A stretch of DNA of 64,000 bases, taken from Luzula sylvatica. Its lineage: Eukaryota; Streptophyta; Magnoliopsida; Poales; Juncaceae. The notes under the pieces are model-generated. The model ran no database searches, was not told the origin of the DNA, and saw only the letters and a list, made by a program, of their open reading frames with translations. The translations under genes and the position numbers were made by a program. The stretch covers positions 36,384,908 through 36,448,907 of the forward strand of contig OX326959.1 of assembly GCA_946800325.1 (NCBI GenBank), read 5' to 3'. Positions within the stretch are counted from its first letter, which is position 1. Every line of letters begins with the position of its first letter. Positions 11,707 through 24,458 of the stretch are shown piece after piece.

Positions 11707-12797
11707 TGATGGGGAATATCCTCGACCCCGGGCCCGCGCAGCGGAATGAAGGCCCGGTTCGATTCCCCGATTCCCGAGATCACGCCACGACTTCGAGGGT
11801 ACGATGCGAATAGAAGGACATATTCATACCAGTGCCAAATTGATGGCACACGAAGGGTTGATCGCCGCCTTCTATTTCCTTCGGTGTCACGTTGGTGACT
11901 AGCCCGTACGTCCCATACCGCACGTCTCCCACCGTTTCGACACGCCTCGGGTTGTCTTCGTGCGTTCCATGCCCGCATGATTCCACAGCCCGTTACTCGA
12001 TTACTTCTCCGGTTTGATCACAACGAAGAGCCACATGTGTCGCTCCTCTACCCGTATCCACCGTGAGTCGTAGCACCTCGGTCGCGGATGTACCTGCCTA
12101 GACGATGCACCGGCGAACTTGCATGATTGCGTTTCGATTCTCTAGACGGAGAAAATTCTTTTCTCCTTCTCTCTCAATCTCTTCGCACTCTTTCATCAAG
12201 TGATTAGAGTCTCTTAATTTCTGGATTAATTCTAAATTAACTCCATTAATTTTCTGGTTGAACTAATCTAATTATTCAACTGGTTGGACTGATGAGAGAG
12301 AGAAACATCATATATATACTCCATAGGATAAGGATGGGCCAAAAGGTATGTATATCTTATATACACCTTTTCAAACAGAAAACTGCATACACCCTTTCAG
12401 TAATCTGTCAGAACGAAAATATTAAATCGTTCCAACCGACTTTGAACATTTACGAAAGTTGTAGATAATCTAATTATCTTTCCAACCCAATTTGGCTCAG
12501 CCCAATTGGAGTTCGGACCCGAAAGTTACGACCGTTTTACTGACTGTATGTCAAACTGTCGCACCCTTTCGGTATTTCATTAGAACGATACTGATACTTC
12601 GCTCAAATGAAATATATTACAACATGAAAGTTCTACATAATCTCATTATCTAACTAACCCAATTTGAAACATTCAAATCGGAGTTTCCTACTGAAAGTTA
12701 TACCAGTTTTACTAATCTGTTTCGTATGCCCACGAACGCGTACGTTCGTTTGTCTTACGTACCATTTTAGCGATGATCCAAAACTGTATTTCCTTCA
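11707..12797 (-). repeat. 3' LTR of the copia element
   Basis: 1091 bp, with plus-strand ends TGATGGGG and TTCCTTCA (TG...CA on the minus strand as well). By eye it is identical to 19196-20286, including the spurious frames both carry. Confidence 0.95.
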
Positions 12798-14199
12798 GTC
12801 TCCCACTCAGTTTCAGATTTACCTAAAAGGTACTCATGTATATCACATATACACTATATCAGAGAATCTGGCCCGCGTATCAAATACGCTAAAGCCATGC
12901 ACATCCACTGTGCAAAAACTTGCAATCAAGCCCGACATAGTACGACTCGTTGTGTGACCGTGTAGGTTCGTTTAACGATGGCAGTAGGCCGTTTCCATGG
13001 CACTACAAGCCCATGAGCGGGATCTAGTCACTCCATCATGGCTACCCATGTTAAAACGAAAAATGATTGTGATCATTGTGCCTATCTCGAATAGCGGTTA
13101 CTAGTTCTCTTGTTTACGATATCCGTTAATCAAAAGGCATGGTAATAGTCATCCTTATAATTTGATTAACTACACTTATTCCCCGATTCCGAGTTGATTT
13201 AACAAATTTCAATCGATATTAACCATTAATATCATTGACTCTGGCCAGAGATTTCGTTAATCGACTCATCGAGCGGCGCCTAAGAGATATCTCTTCCTTT
13301 CGGAATAAACAATTCCTATCTTGGAGACTCACATTGAATTCCGTGTTTCGGACAATACCCAATGATGACCCTTTTAACTCCCTGTTACGGTGAGCGTAAG
13401 ATCATATCAAAGCATTGTGTTACGCACGTAACGCAATCAATGATCCCCTCAAGTATGAAGAATCTAAAACCCCATCCGTCACAAGTCCATCTATAATGAC
13501 TAAACCATGTCATGGACTCGCGGCTTTGGTCATATCCAATACATGTAACCTAACATGTATCTACGTTCCCGATTCGACAAGCACCTTGTCCCATGATTAG
13601 CAAAACATAATCATCTCCTCGGCAAACGTACTAGTGTACGCGTTCAGTCTATCCAATAATAGAAATGCTTCTCTCTTAAGCAAGCTGATCCGCGACTAGG
13701 GATGTTTAGAAATGACACTTTAAGTGTGACGGTTTCGCTGCACATGGTCCTCAACCATGTCGACGTCCACACAAGTTCAAATCAAGGTTCATGTAACAAT
13801 CATATTACACAACCCGCACACAGTTTTCATATAAGGTGAATGCATATTTAATTTAAGTAAACAAAAATTTTAAAAGGAATGCATTCATATGGACTAAGTA
13901 TTTGGGTGATACAACGTTTACCTATGGGTATCTCCATACCCATAACCTGCGAGGACTATCGTATTAGATAACTACACTCTACTCTCTTCTTCCTCCTCTA
14001 GGTATCTCCATACCCATAGTCATCGCATGACAGTCACGCGCGACTAGAGAGAGCGGTTTTGTAAACGGGTCCGCACGTTCCCGCTAGTGTTAATCATCAT
14101 CAGGATTGGAACATTTTCAATACCTACGATCACATCTTTTCATAAAATTTCATGGATAAAATGAAATTTTCTGAGTATTGGCTAGAAGTGGTTGTGACC

Positions 14200-16760
14200 T
14201 CGGCATTTTTGGCTTGTACTATTGCGTCTCACGCAATAAACAACCATAAATCCGATAACTCGTGACTACTAGAGTTTGGTCATGTATCCTTGATCCATAC
14301 CACTTCCTTTTGCGATTAATAACCGCAATATACTCGCCACCGTAAATAGAATCATAAACTATTGGTCTTGTGGAACCTTTCCACATAACCGTGTTTTCAT
14401 TTAAGCAAAACATGTACACACTTTGTGATCGAAAGTCGTGCTACATATTTGGACGTGCTTAATCTTTGGAAACTGTTGTTTGTTATAACTCTTTATAACC
14501 AACACGTCCTCCACACCATTATAGATAATAAATCCTGAATTCTTTCGCAAAGTATTCAAGGATAAACTTCACCTCTATCAATACAAATCCCGATGGGTTT
14601 TAAATATACATAACCATTATGTATATATTTGTATAACCATTATACAATCACAAGAGTTAGTCTCATGTAATCGAATTACATTCAAACTCATGTGATTCCC
14701 ATGAATTTTATTGACGGTGAACTAGACGCTTTATTTGTATGACAGATAGCCACATACATATCATGACAGATATAATAGATCCTAACATCAAATGTAAGGC
14801 ATCATATTATTACTTTTCGCGCTGCTTGATGTCTCACATCGAGCCGTTGAAAATTTCTGCCATTCGACATTTCGATTTATCTCCTCCAAGGAGTTTACAT
14901 GTTGAAAACCATTTTCAACAATATGTCGATATATGTGCTATAACATAGAACGAGGAACTTCTTAGATCTATCCTATAGATCTTCACGCTTAATTCATAAG
15001 CGGTCTCGTCTAAATCCTTTGTCGTTACAAGAAATATAACGCAGCTCCCACTAACCTTCATGTGTACACAAAGTTTCCATTTGTTTCGACAATTTTATAA
15101 CAGTTTATAATTTTGTCAAAACGAATATTCCAATTCCGAGAAGCTTTCTCTAATCCATCATATGGATCGTTAAAGCGTGCATATCTTATCCCCGATTCTT
15201 ATGAATCGACAAAACCGTAAGGTTGTGTCAAGTACACATCCTTTCATAAAATTTCTGTCAAGAAATTAGGTTTTGACATCCATTTTGCCACATCACATAG
15301 TCATAATATGCGACCATGGCAAGCAGAATTTCGAGAATGTGAAAGCATGGCAACATGCGAAAACGTTTCTTCATAGTCCGACTATGAATTGCATGAAACA
15401 CTTCGCAAAAAGCCTCGCTTTACATATATGCGTATTCCTATCCATGTCGGTTCGTCATCTTGAAAAACCCACTCACATTTCACGGGTCTAACCCAGAAAG
15501 TAATGAAATCAAGTTCTGAACTTGATAATTTACATGGATCGAATCTCAGATTTCATGACACCATGTCATGTGGAATCAACTTTTCATAACATCCTTGTAG
15601 GATATCGAATCATCATATGATTTCGATCTATCATCATTAGCCTCGATAAATCCGTATTTACCGGCTTATGATATAGCCTACTTGATCTACGAAAAATTCT
15701 TTTGTGTGTTCGACTTGCGTTCATCAACTCTTGATGAAGCCATGTCAACTTTCATCGGTACAATGTTCATTTTCAAATCACGAACTCTTTCGAGATTTAT
15801 TCTACTCCCACTAGCCCGCATAGAGATAAATGACACCAAGTTCCAAACTTGTGCGCATCTAGTCCTCCTCCAAGAAGGCATCTCTTCGAGCCACGAAAAT
15901 CTAATTTTCGTCGGGACGTTAGAACTAATACCCTTTAGTTACCTTAAGGATACACGAACAATTTCCAGATTTGGGATTGAGTTTAACCGAAACAAATTTC
16001 GAAATACACTCACATCCTCAAATCTGTACAAGTGACAACTTCGGAACCATTCCGATCCATATCTCATATGGTGTCTTTTGTACCGATTAGAAGGTTTATG
16101 GTCCATATCTTAATGCAACCATTCATTAGTGCCGCTGTCTCAAGGGCGTATCCCCAAAATATTTTTGGGAGATCCTATTGACTTATCATTTATCGAACCA
16201 TGTCCAACATGCGTTCATTTCCTCTTTTCGGACACATCTCAATGTTCCGAATAAGGCAATCGTGAAACGATTCCACAATCATAAATGATCATCAATATTC
16301 ATAACTCAAATATCGCCTCTTCGATCCTATCGAAAGGTTTAGCTCAAATACTCGCCTTCTCGATCCTATCGAAAAGCTTTGATTTTCTTGCTTAGTTGAT
16401 TTCGTATTTCGTTTTTGAAACTCTTTGAACCTTTCAAAAGTCTCCGTTTCGGCACGCATTAAATAGATATTTTCATATCTTCTTTAACCGTCCATAAACA
16501 TAACAAAATACCGATAGCCTCCTCTTGCCTCGGAACTTATCGGAACATTACATCTAAATGTAATTTCCAATAATTCGTTGGATCTTTCTCCAACCTTTGG
16601 AGAATGATGCCATTGTCATCTTGCCTAATAAATAAGTATCGCATTAATCAATCGAATCTAATTCGGATGATTCTAGCAATCCATCATATGGAATCTAGAT
16701 ACGCGAATCTCGTTTATATGGCCAAGACGGCAATGCCAAAAGAAGCAATCAACCTCTTGG
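14200..16760 (-). pseudogene. Remnant of copia gag-pol
   Basis: On the minus strand, fragments appear in copia order. A GAG-preintegrase piece with HCRLGHINEIR lies near 16745-16680, then integrase text 'QEEAIGILLCL' and 'GKMTMASFS' to about 16300. The integrase end WGYALETAALMN is near 16160-16128, RT text 'LLAMVAYYDYVMWQN' near 15320-15285, 'MKSEIRSM' near 15550, and an RNase H fragment around GGEYIAV near 14330. These correspond to the family consensus segments HxRLGH, WGYALETAA, AYYDYxIWQMDV and EAEYIA. No frame exceeds about 100 codons, and stops and indels separate the pieces, so no functional polyprotein can be made. Confidence 0.85.
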
Positions 16761-17778
16761 TTTAATCCTCCTCGGATTTCATCATTCTTTGAGTCATTAG
16801 TTTGGACAACTCTTTGTCCGAACTTTCTGTTTTGGAAAACATTTTCCCAAAATACCCTTAGACATACATTTCTTTCGATCCCGCTTTTGAATTACAAGGA
16901 CATCCACGCATCTATATGCATTGGATTCCTCGGATACTCCGAGCATCTCCAATTCAAATTTAAATCGCATCTCATGCAATTTCGGGATCGACTTATCTAT
17001 CGAATGCATATGATATTCGGTCACGACGATCAAATCTCGTACCATCAACACACGAGTGTTAATCCAAGACCCATAAGGCGTCTCAAAATTAACCTACTCT
17101 TTGAGCCGCATTGAATCATTCAACGCGCTCTAGCTCTTGAAACTATTTCATGAGCGCTGTGTTTTACTTTCATATACACCCGAATTCTCAAAACAATTTT
17201 GAGAAATTTGCGTCTATACATGCCACCACAAGGCACGTAATATCGTTCGATTCCTTCTTAAAGTTTATCGAACCCGGCTTTCTCTAAAGCCATAGCATTG
17301 AGCCCCGAATCTACCATTTCCGTGTCCAACACGTTCCTTTAAGTCTAAGAACTATTCTTTGACTATCAAGGTTAATAACGGTAATTCCGGCCCAAAAGCC
17401 ATCTATCATATCGATCTCATCGATATATTTGGTGTTGCTTGAAAACATAATTCTAAACGGATGATGAAGATTAACTCCTAACCGTGCGTACTTAATCTAT
17501 ATGCTTATATGATGAATATATGAATGTGTTATTTTTATCGAATCGATAACCCTCATACCGATACGGGACTCCAAGTCCATAACACTCAAGACCCATATTT
17601 TACGATCCTCCCACAAGTTGCTTTGGCAGACGAGTGGGATCTCGCTATTTAGGTAGGATTATATCCAATCGCATCCAATGCGACTCTCGAACCTTTATAG
17701 GATTTCGGTGATGGATCGTATCCTATACAATCCCAGTTCCGTGTGTGCATCCTATCTATGCCCCGAACTTCCAATCAA

Positions 17779-17955
17779 GTCGGCTTTGGCCTCAACCCTT
17801 ACTGGCTTGAACGGTTAAGTCACAACCATACTCATCGTATCGTTCAAATAAACTACTAATAAGTCGGCTTTGGCCTTAACCCTTATCAGTCCCTATTTAA
17901 CGCTTGCCACCCCGTCGATGACTACAATAACCCATGTCGGCTTTGGCCTTAACCC
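17779..17955 (-). repeat. Three copies of a GTCGGCTTTGGCC motif in copia leader/gag
   Basis: GTCGGCTTTGGCCT(C/T)AACCC starts at 17779, 17873 and 17936, the spacers carrying unrelated sequence. It lies in the decayed gag part of the retrotransposon. Confidence 0.7.
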
Positions 17956-18250
17956 ATGTGAGACGTAGTACCGATCATAGTGGTTGTGAATATGGAAGGC
18001 ATTTCCATGACTTAAATATTATGAGGGATCATGCCATTGCATGTTTCTAAATTCGTGGCATAATCATATTATATCACTATCACAAGATTTGTAAATGCAT
18101 ATGATTTATTTAGGGAGATTAATTATTCTAAATAATTAATTATCTAATATGCTAGAATGTTTGATGCCGATCAAATCGATATAAAGAACTCAAAATTCCG
18201 AGCTTCGTAGCCAAAGTTATCGCGAAAACAAAAACAGCATCCAGAGAAGG

Positions 18251-18266
18251 GTCCGTTATAACGGAC
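18251..18266. other. 16-bp perfect palindrome in the copia leader
   Basis: GTCCGTTATAACGGAC is its own reverse complement. It sits at the edge of an unusually GC-rich block (18240-18370) in the retrotransposon leader, beside U3-like repeats. Confidence 0.7.
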
Positions 18267-18369
18267 TTCCCCATCCGTTGTAACGCAAGGGCCGTGGGGC
18301 GCGAGAAAACCTCGCCCGGGACGCGTCCGGGGCGCTAAAAACTGCCCCCGGGGCGGCAGAAAAACTGTT

Positions 18370-18920
18370 TTTCTGCACCCTTTCGTTATTTCATTAGATC
18401 GACACTAATACTTCACTCAAATGAAATATATTACAACATGAAAGTTCTAGATAATCTCATTATCTAACTAACAAAATTTGAACCATTCAAATCGGAATTT
18501 CCTACTGAAAGTTATACCAGTTTTAGTAAAATACGAACAAACGAAAAGGTAAGTATATCCAATACACACCTTTTCAACCAGAAAACTACAGACACCTTTT
18601 CAGTATTATGTTGAAACAAAAATATTAAATTGTTCCAACCGACTTTGAACGTGAACGAAAGTTCTAGATAATCTTATTATCTAACTAACCCAATTGAATT
18701 GGACTCAATTGGAGTTTCGATGCGACATATACGGACGTTTTAGTCTCTGTATGTCAAACAGTCGCACCCTTTCAGTATTCCATAAAAACGACACTGATAA
18801 TTCGCTCAAATGAAAAAACGTTCTGTATCAAAGTCATAGATAATCTCATTATATAACTACGCCAATTTGATCCAATCAATTTGGAGTTTCCCACTGAAAA
18901 TTATCTTAGTTTTACTCACT
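18370..18920 (-). repeat. U3-like repeats in the copia leader
   Basis: The interval holds two to three diverged copies of the LTR segment 19830-20220: the ATGAAATATATTACAACATG / TAATCTCATTATCTAACTAA block at 18370-18540 and the 'accttttcaaacagaaaact ... ccaaccgactttgaac' block at 18575-18790, followed by a further partial copy. They lie just inside the 5' LTR on the transcript side. Confidence 0.75.
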
Positions 18921-19195
18921 GTTTCGTATTCTAACTTTCTGCAGATTTTGCCGTTTCGTCCGTTTTCACTCGTTTCCAAAACGATAAATCATGAAACTTT
19001 TTCACGATCATTCCTAGATACTCTCAATCAACTTTTGATCGATCTCTAGCGAATTCCACTTGTGATTTTAACGGAATTTGACTTTCTCTATATGTAACAT
19101 CATGCAAACGGGTACGAACTTTGATAACCCGTGCGTATATCTAATATACGACTATGATTCGACCCTCGAATCGATGGCGATTGCTCTGATACCAC

Positions 19196-20286
19196 TGATG
19201 GGGAATATCCTCGACCCCGGGCCCGCGCAGCGGAATGAAGGCCCGGTTCGATTCCCCGATTCCCGAGATCACGCCACGACTTCGAGGGTACGATGCGAAT
19301 AGAAGGACATATTCATACCAGTGCCAAATTGATGGCACACGAAGGGTTGATCGCCGCCTTCTATTTCCTTCGGTGTCACGTTGGTGACTAGCCCGTACGT
19401 CCCATACCGCACGTCTCCCACCGTTTCGACACGCCTCGGGTTGTCTTCGTGCGTTCCATGCCCGCATGATTCCACAGCCCGTTACTCGATTACTTCTCCG
19501 GTTTGATCACAACGAAGAGCCACATGTGTCGCTCCTCTACCCGTATCCACCGTGAGTCGTAGCACCTCGGTCGCGGATGTACCTGCCTAGACGATGCACC
19601 GGCGAACTTGCATGATTGCGTTTCGATTCTCTAGACGGAGAAAATTCTTTTCTCCTTCTCTCTCAATCTCTTCGCACTCTTTCATCAAGTGATTAGAGTC
19701 TCTTAATTTCTGGATTAATTCTAAATTAACTCCATTAATTTTCTGGTTGAACTAATCTAATTATTCAACTGGTTGGACTGATGAGAGAGAGAAACATCAT
19801 ATATATACTCCATAGGATAAGGATGGGCCAAAAGGTATGTATATCTTATATACACCTTTTCAAACAGAAAACTGCATACACCCTTTCAGTAATCTGTCAG
19901 AACGAAAATATTAAATCGTTCCAACCGACTTTGAACATTTACGAAAGTTGTAGATAATCTAATTATCTTTCCAACCCAATTTGGCTCAGCCCAATTGGAG
20001 TTCGGACCCGAAAGTTACGACCGTTTTACTGACTGTATGTCAAACTGTCGCACCCTTTCGGTATTTCATTAGAACGATACTGATACTTCGCTCAAATGAA
20101 ATATATTACAACATGAAAGTTCTACATAATCTCATTATCTAACTAACCCAATTTGAAACATTCAAATCGGAGTTTCCTACTGAAAGTTATACCAGTTTTA
20201 CTAATCTGTTTCGTATGCCCACGAACGCGTACGTTCGTTTGTCTTACGTACCATTTTAGCGATGATCCAAAACTGTATTTCCTTCA
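19196..20286 (-). repeat. 5' LTR of the copia element
   Basis: 1091 bp, by eye indistinguishable from 11707-12797. On the minus strand it ends CCCCATCA, followed after one base by the primer binding site. Confidence 0.95.
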
Positions 20287-20776
20287 ATACATACATCCAT
20301 GCATGCATGCATGCATCCATACATGCATCCATACATGCATACATACGTACATACATGCATACATGCGTACATGCATACATGCATACGTGCGTACATGCAT
20401 ACATGCATACATACAATCATACATACATACATATGTATGTACCTACGTACATACGTACATATACATACATAGATACATACGTACGTACATACATACATAC
20501 ATACGTACGTACATACATACATACGTACATACATACATACATATACATACACAGATACATACGTACATACATACATACATACATACATACATACATACAT
20601 ACATCCATATGTACGTACCTACATACATACGTACGTACCTACCTACATACGTACGTACGCACGCACACACACACAACCACACGCACACGCACACACACGC
20701 ACACACGCACGCGCACGCGCGCGCGAACACACACACACAGACATACATACATACATACATACATACATACATACAA
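20287..20776 (+). repeat. CATA/CATG/CGTA microsatellite, right part
   Basis: About 490 bp of CATA-type tetranucleotides with CATG, CGTA and CACG variants, grading into (CA)n and back into CATA. It continues the array at 11577-11706 that the copia insertion split. Confidence 0.92.
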
Positions 20777-20800
20777 ACATATTGTATTCATCAATTTTGA

Positions 20801-22650
20801 AGGTGTTGGAATTTAATTTTTGTATTTTTCCAAAATTTTGAAAAAATACAAATTTTCTTGCTATAATCTTCAATTACGAAGTTTTTTATACAAACATGAA
20901 AATTAAGTATCTTGGTCAATTTAGACATCCATATTGGCATTTTTTAGAAAAATATTATAAACTAATTTTTTTTAAGGTGTCAGACTTCAATTTTTGCATT
21001 TTTCCGAAATTTTTTACAAAAATAAAAATTTGCTGGTGTTGTTAGGTCTTCAATTGCAGAGCTTTTTTAGGAAAATGGGAAAACTGATTATTTTGCTTGT
21101 TTTAGACATTATTTTAGAAGTTTTCAAAAAATATTATAAATTAATTGAGTTAAGATGTTACGCTTCACCTTTTGCAAATTTTTGTAAAATTTTTAATTAA
21201 AAATATCAATTTAATTGTGTTAGTATTCAATTACTAAGATATTTAGCAAAAAAACCATGGAAATTAATTATTTTGTTCCTTTTAGACGTCAATTTTTTCA
21301 ATTTTCAGAAAAACATTATAAAAAAAAATTAAGGTGTCACACTTTATTTGGTTTTGCAAATATAAATTAGCTTGTCATTACGGGTTTGTTTTTTACGAAA
21401 ACATAAAAATTGGGTATTTTGCTAGAAAAATATTTTATTAAGGTGTCACACTTTATTTGGTTTAGACATCAATCATAGCACTTTTTAGAAAAATATTTTA
21501 TTAAGGTGTTAGACTTTACTTTTTAAATGTTTTAAAAATAAAATTTGTTTGTGTTACTCTTTAATTACATAGTTGTTTGCTTGTTTTAGACATCAATTTT
21601 TGCATTTCTTCGAAACATATTATAAATTGATTTATTTAAAGGTATTGGACTTCACTTTTTGCCTTTTTCAAAAAAGCTAACATAATAGAAATTTGCTTAT
21701 GTTAGTCTTGTATTACAGAGTTTTTGAGAAAATCATGAAAATTGTGTTTTTTTATTATAGACATCAATTTTGGAATTTTTTAAAAAAATATTATAAATTT
21801 ATTTTTTTGAGGTGATAAACTTCAGTTTTTAGATTTTTTAAATTTTTCGGAAAAAAAAATAGAAATTAACTTGTGTTAGTCGTCATTTACGGAGTTTTCG
21901 GAGGAAAACATGAAAACTAGGTATTTTGCTCGTTTTAGACATCAATTTTGGCATTTCTTGAACATGTTATAAATTGTTTTTTTCTTTTCAAAGTGTTAGA
22001 CTTCATTTTTTTGCTTTCTTGTTATGAAAATTCTAAAAAATCTAGAAATTTGTTTTTTAGTCTTCGATTACGAAGTTTTTTGAGAAAAACTGGGTATTTT
22101 GCTCGTTTTGGACATCAATTATGTCACTTGTTTTGAAAAAAATATAATAATTGTTTTTTAAGGAGTTAGGACTATTTTTCATTTTTTGAAATTTATTGAA
22201 AATAGAAATTTGCTAGAGTAAGTCCTCAATTACGAAATTTTATTAGGAAAATATGAAAACTGGGAGATAAATTTTGGCATTTTTGGATCATATTATATAT
22301 TCATTTTTTTCAAGATGTTAGGCTTCATTTTCTACATTTTCTGAAATTTTTAAACAATAATAGATATTTGTTTGTGATAGTCTTCATCTACAGAATTTTT
22401 GGGGAAAACATGAAAATTGGGAATTTTTCTTTCTTTTGACATTAATATTGGCAATTATAAAAAATTTAAGGTTTTATACTTTTATTGGGTATTTAATTGT
22501 TCTATCAAAAATTACAAAAAATAGAAATTGTTTCTGTTAGTCTTTAGTTACAGGGTTTTTTGAGGAAAACATGAAAATTGGGTATTTTTTTCGTTTAGAT
22601 AACAATTTTGTTCGAAATAAATTATAAATTGATTTATTTAAAGGTGTTTA
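20801..22650 (+). repeat. AT-rich satellite, ~170-bp unit, about 12 copies
   Basis: Each unit starts AAGGTGTTAGACTTCA or a variant, then carries TTTTTGCATTTTT, AGAAATTTGCTTGTGTTAGTC, TTACGAAGTTTTT, AACATGAAAATTGGGTATTTT and TTTTAGACATCAATTTTGGC. Unit starts are near 20801, 20974, 21152, 21331, 21440, 21503, 21639, 21810, 21990, 22160, 22312, 22468 and 22640. Most spacings are 152-180 bp; two units are truncated. It is non-coding. Confidence 0.85.
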
Positions 22651-22659
22651 ATGTATAGT

Positions 22660-23228
22660 GATGACGCTGGATTGTCAAATTCCATGTATATCAAAATCTC
22701 TCAAATCAAACATGCTCATAAAAGACAAATATCTGAAAAATTTGCAATCTGATCCTTGACAAACTAAAAGGACTAGATATATTGTCATCACAAATTCATC
22801 ACCCGGGCCTGGTGACACCTATCAACGACACTGTATTTTTTTTTTTTACGTTGTTGTGTATGTATTATGATGTTTCTAAAATCAACTAAAATATATGTAA
22901 TATTTAAATAAAAGTGTATATGTTCGTTAGATAATCATTTATAAAAAATCTATTCCCTAGGGAATATTATTAAAAAAGTATATACAATAATTATATATAT
23001 AATATTGTAGTAATTATAATAACAAAAAATTAAAAAATTGTGCTCAATTAAAAAACAAACTCTAGACCACTCAAAATGTTGGCTTCAATCTTTCACCATA
23101 TCGAAAATAAAACAGAACCACAAAACAAAGAAATTTATTACAAAGTCAAAAAGTCGTGCACCCGAATACTTAAAAAAATACGTTTTTCTATTGTTCGAAC
23201 AAGGCACGTGCCAAAAAGGAACTTCTTT
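22660..23228. other. Intergenic, 3' side of GRXS15
   Basis: AT-rich; contains the glutaredoxin 3' flank and no other recognisable gene. Confidence 0.5.
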
Positions 23229-24458
23229 TTAAGCTTCGGGCTTGCTGTTTTCTTGGGGTGCGTGAGAGAGCAAATCATTTAGTTCCCCCTTCTGAAATAC
23301 ATAAACAAAACAAGTTACAATCTTCAAACACTAGATAGAAATCAAAATTTTATTTCATTCCTACCCCCGTAAGTATTAACCATTGTTTCTTTGAGTAAAT
23401 ATTATAGAAAAGAAGGGGTAATATTGTATTTTTATTTTTGCATGCTATTTGTGATCTTTTATGGACAAAAATGATATAACAAAACCAAATACCTGATGCA
23501 TGCTGAGAATGATATCAGAGCCACCAACAAACTCTCCCTTGATGAAGATTTGTGGAAATGTTGGCCAATTACTGCTCAAAACAATTTTAAAATTCAATTA
23601 CTAATGTTTTTTAAATTTGAACTTTTAAAATGAAAATTCGTACTGTACAGAACTAACCTGAATGCTTTTACGCTCCCTTTGAGTCTCATGTCTGACGAGA
23701 TATCTCTGGCACCGATTGGCGCATCTACGCAGAAACAACAATTAAATTAAAATTGCACATAAAACCAACAAGGAAAAAAAAGATAATTTCAAATGAATTG
23801 TGGAATAACTGTATTGCTGGAGAACTTTAACAGCCAGCGCACTGAACCCGCATCTCGGTGCGTCAGGAAGCCCCTTCATGTAAATCATAATTGGATTTTC
23901 CTTCACATCCTTCAAAAATTAAACCTCTCAATTAATTCAAATATGAAATTATTACACTTTTTTGCGATAATTACATACCAAGAGAGAAATATGTAAGTAC
24001 CTGACGAACAATATCATCCAAAGTGATATGAGAGGTTTTAACAGTGGGCTGAAAATCCTCATGAGTGGCTGAATCGGCAGCAACTCTACTCGCAAACGAA
24101 TCTGGATTTCTTGAATCTGATGAATATCTATTTAATTGCTTCAAACTAGATCCAATTACAATTCCCCCCTGTTCTTTCAATGAGAATATTAATATCAGTT
24201 TGGTCACTGGGTTTATTGGGGCTAAATCAAATCATTCTGGGTTAGTAGAGGCTTAATCTGGCGAAATTTGGTCTTAAATAAAGACAAGTAATCGGGGAAA
24301 ATGGGAATAATCAGCCCAAATCAGAGCAATATAAACGGAAAAACATTGGAAATTAGAAAAATTACATGGAAACCTAGGGCGGGGATAATAGCCTTCTCTT
24401 GCAAACGAATCGATGAAGCAACTAAAGAAGCAGAACCGGAAACCAATCTCCTCAACAT
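23229..24458 (-). CDS. GRXS15: Mitochondrial monothiol glutaredoxin (CGFS type)
   Basis: Six exons on the minus strand: 24458-24374, 24173-24001, 23909-23810, 23724-23658, 23571-23493, 23291-23229. All introns are GT-AG with matching phases, and the product is 188 aa. The N-terminus [20 protein letters not shown] is basic and hydroxylated, as in a mitochondrial presequence. The glutaredoxin fold has CGFS at residues 106-109 within [14 protein letters not shown], then [20 protein letters not shown], which carries the glutathione-contacting TFPQ and GGSD segments. This matches plant GRXS15, which coordinates a [2Fe-2S] cluster in the mitochondrial Fe-S assembly pathway. The exon 1/2 junction is the least certain because the linker is not conserved; it was chosen by phase. 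Confidence 0.93.

Larger units (their letters stand above)
11707..20286 (-). mobile_element. Ty1/copia LTR retrotransposon, young ends, decayed pol
   Basis: Total 8580 bp: two 1091-bp LTRs (11707-12797, 19196-20286) and a 6398-bp interior, flanked by a perfect 5-bp duplication ATACA (11702-11706, 20287-20291). It reads on the minus strand. The primer binding site TGGTATCAGAGC, complementary to initiator tRNA-Met, lies at 19194-19183, one base inside the right LTR. A purine tract with GAGTGGGAGA precedes the left LTR (12798-12810). The order GAG-preintegrase, integrase, RT, RNase H identifies copia. Every domain carries stops and shifts, so this copy is non-autonomous. Confidence 0.95.

Noticed and set aside
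11541..11986. Frames of up to 145 codons beginning MRAWNARR (also at 19141-19467)
   Set aside because: They lie in the retrotransposon LTR and appear twice only because the LTR does.
19183..19194. tRNA-like sequence GCTCTGATACCA
   Set aside because: It is the primer binding site of the copia element (complement of the initiator tRNA-Met 3' end), with no tRNA body around it.
20153..20873. Long frames rich in Thr-His-Tyr or Cys-Val-Tyr over the microsatellite
   Set aside because: They are translations of CATA/CA repeats in all six frames, with no start context or conservation.
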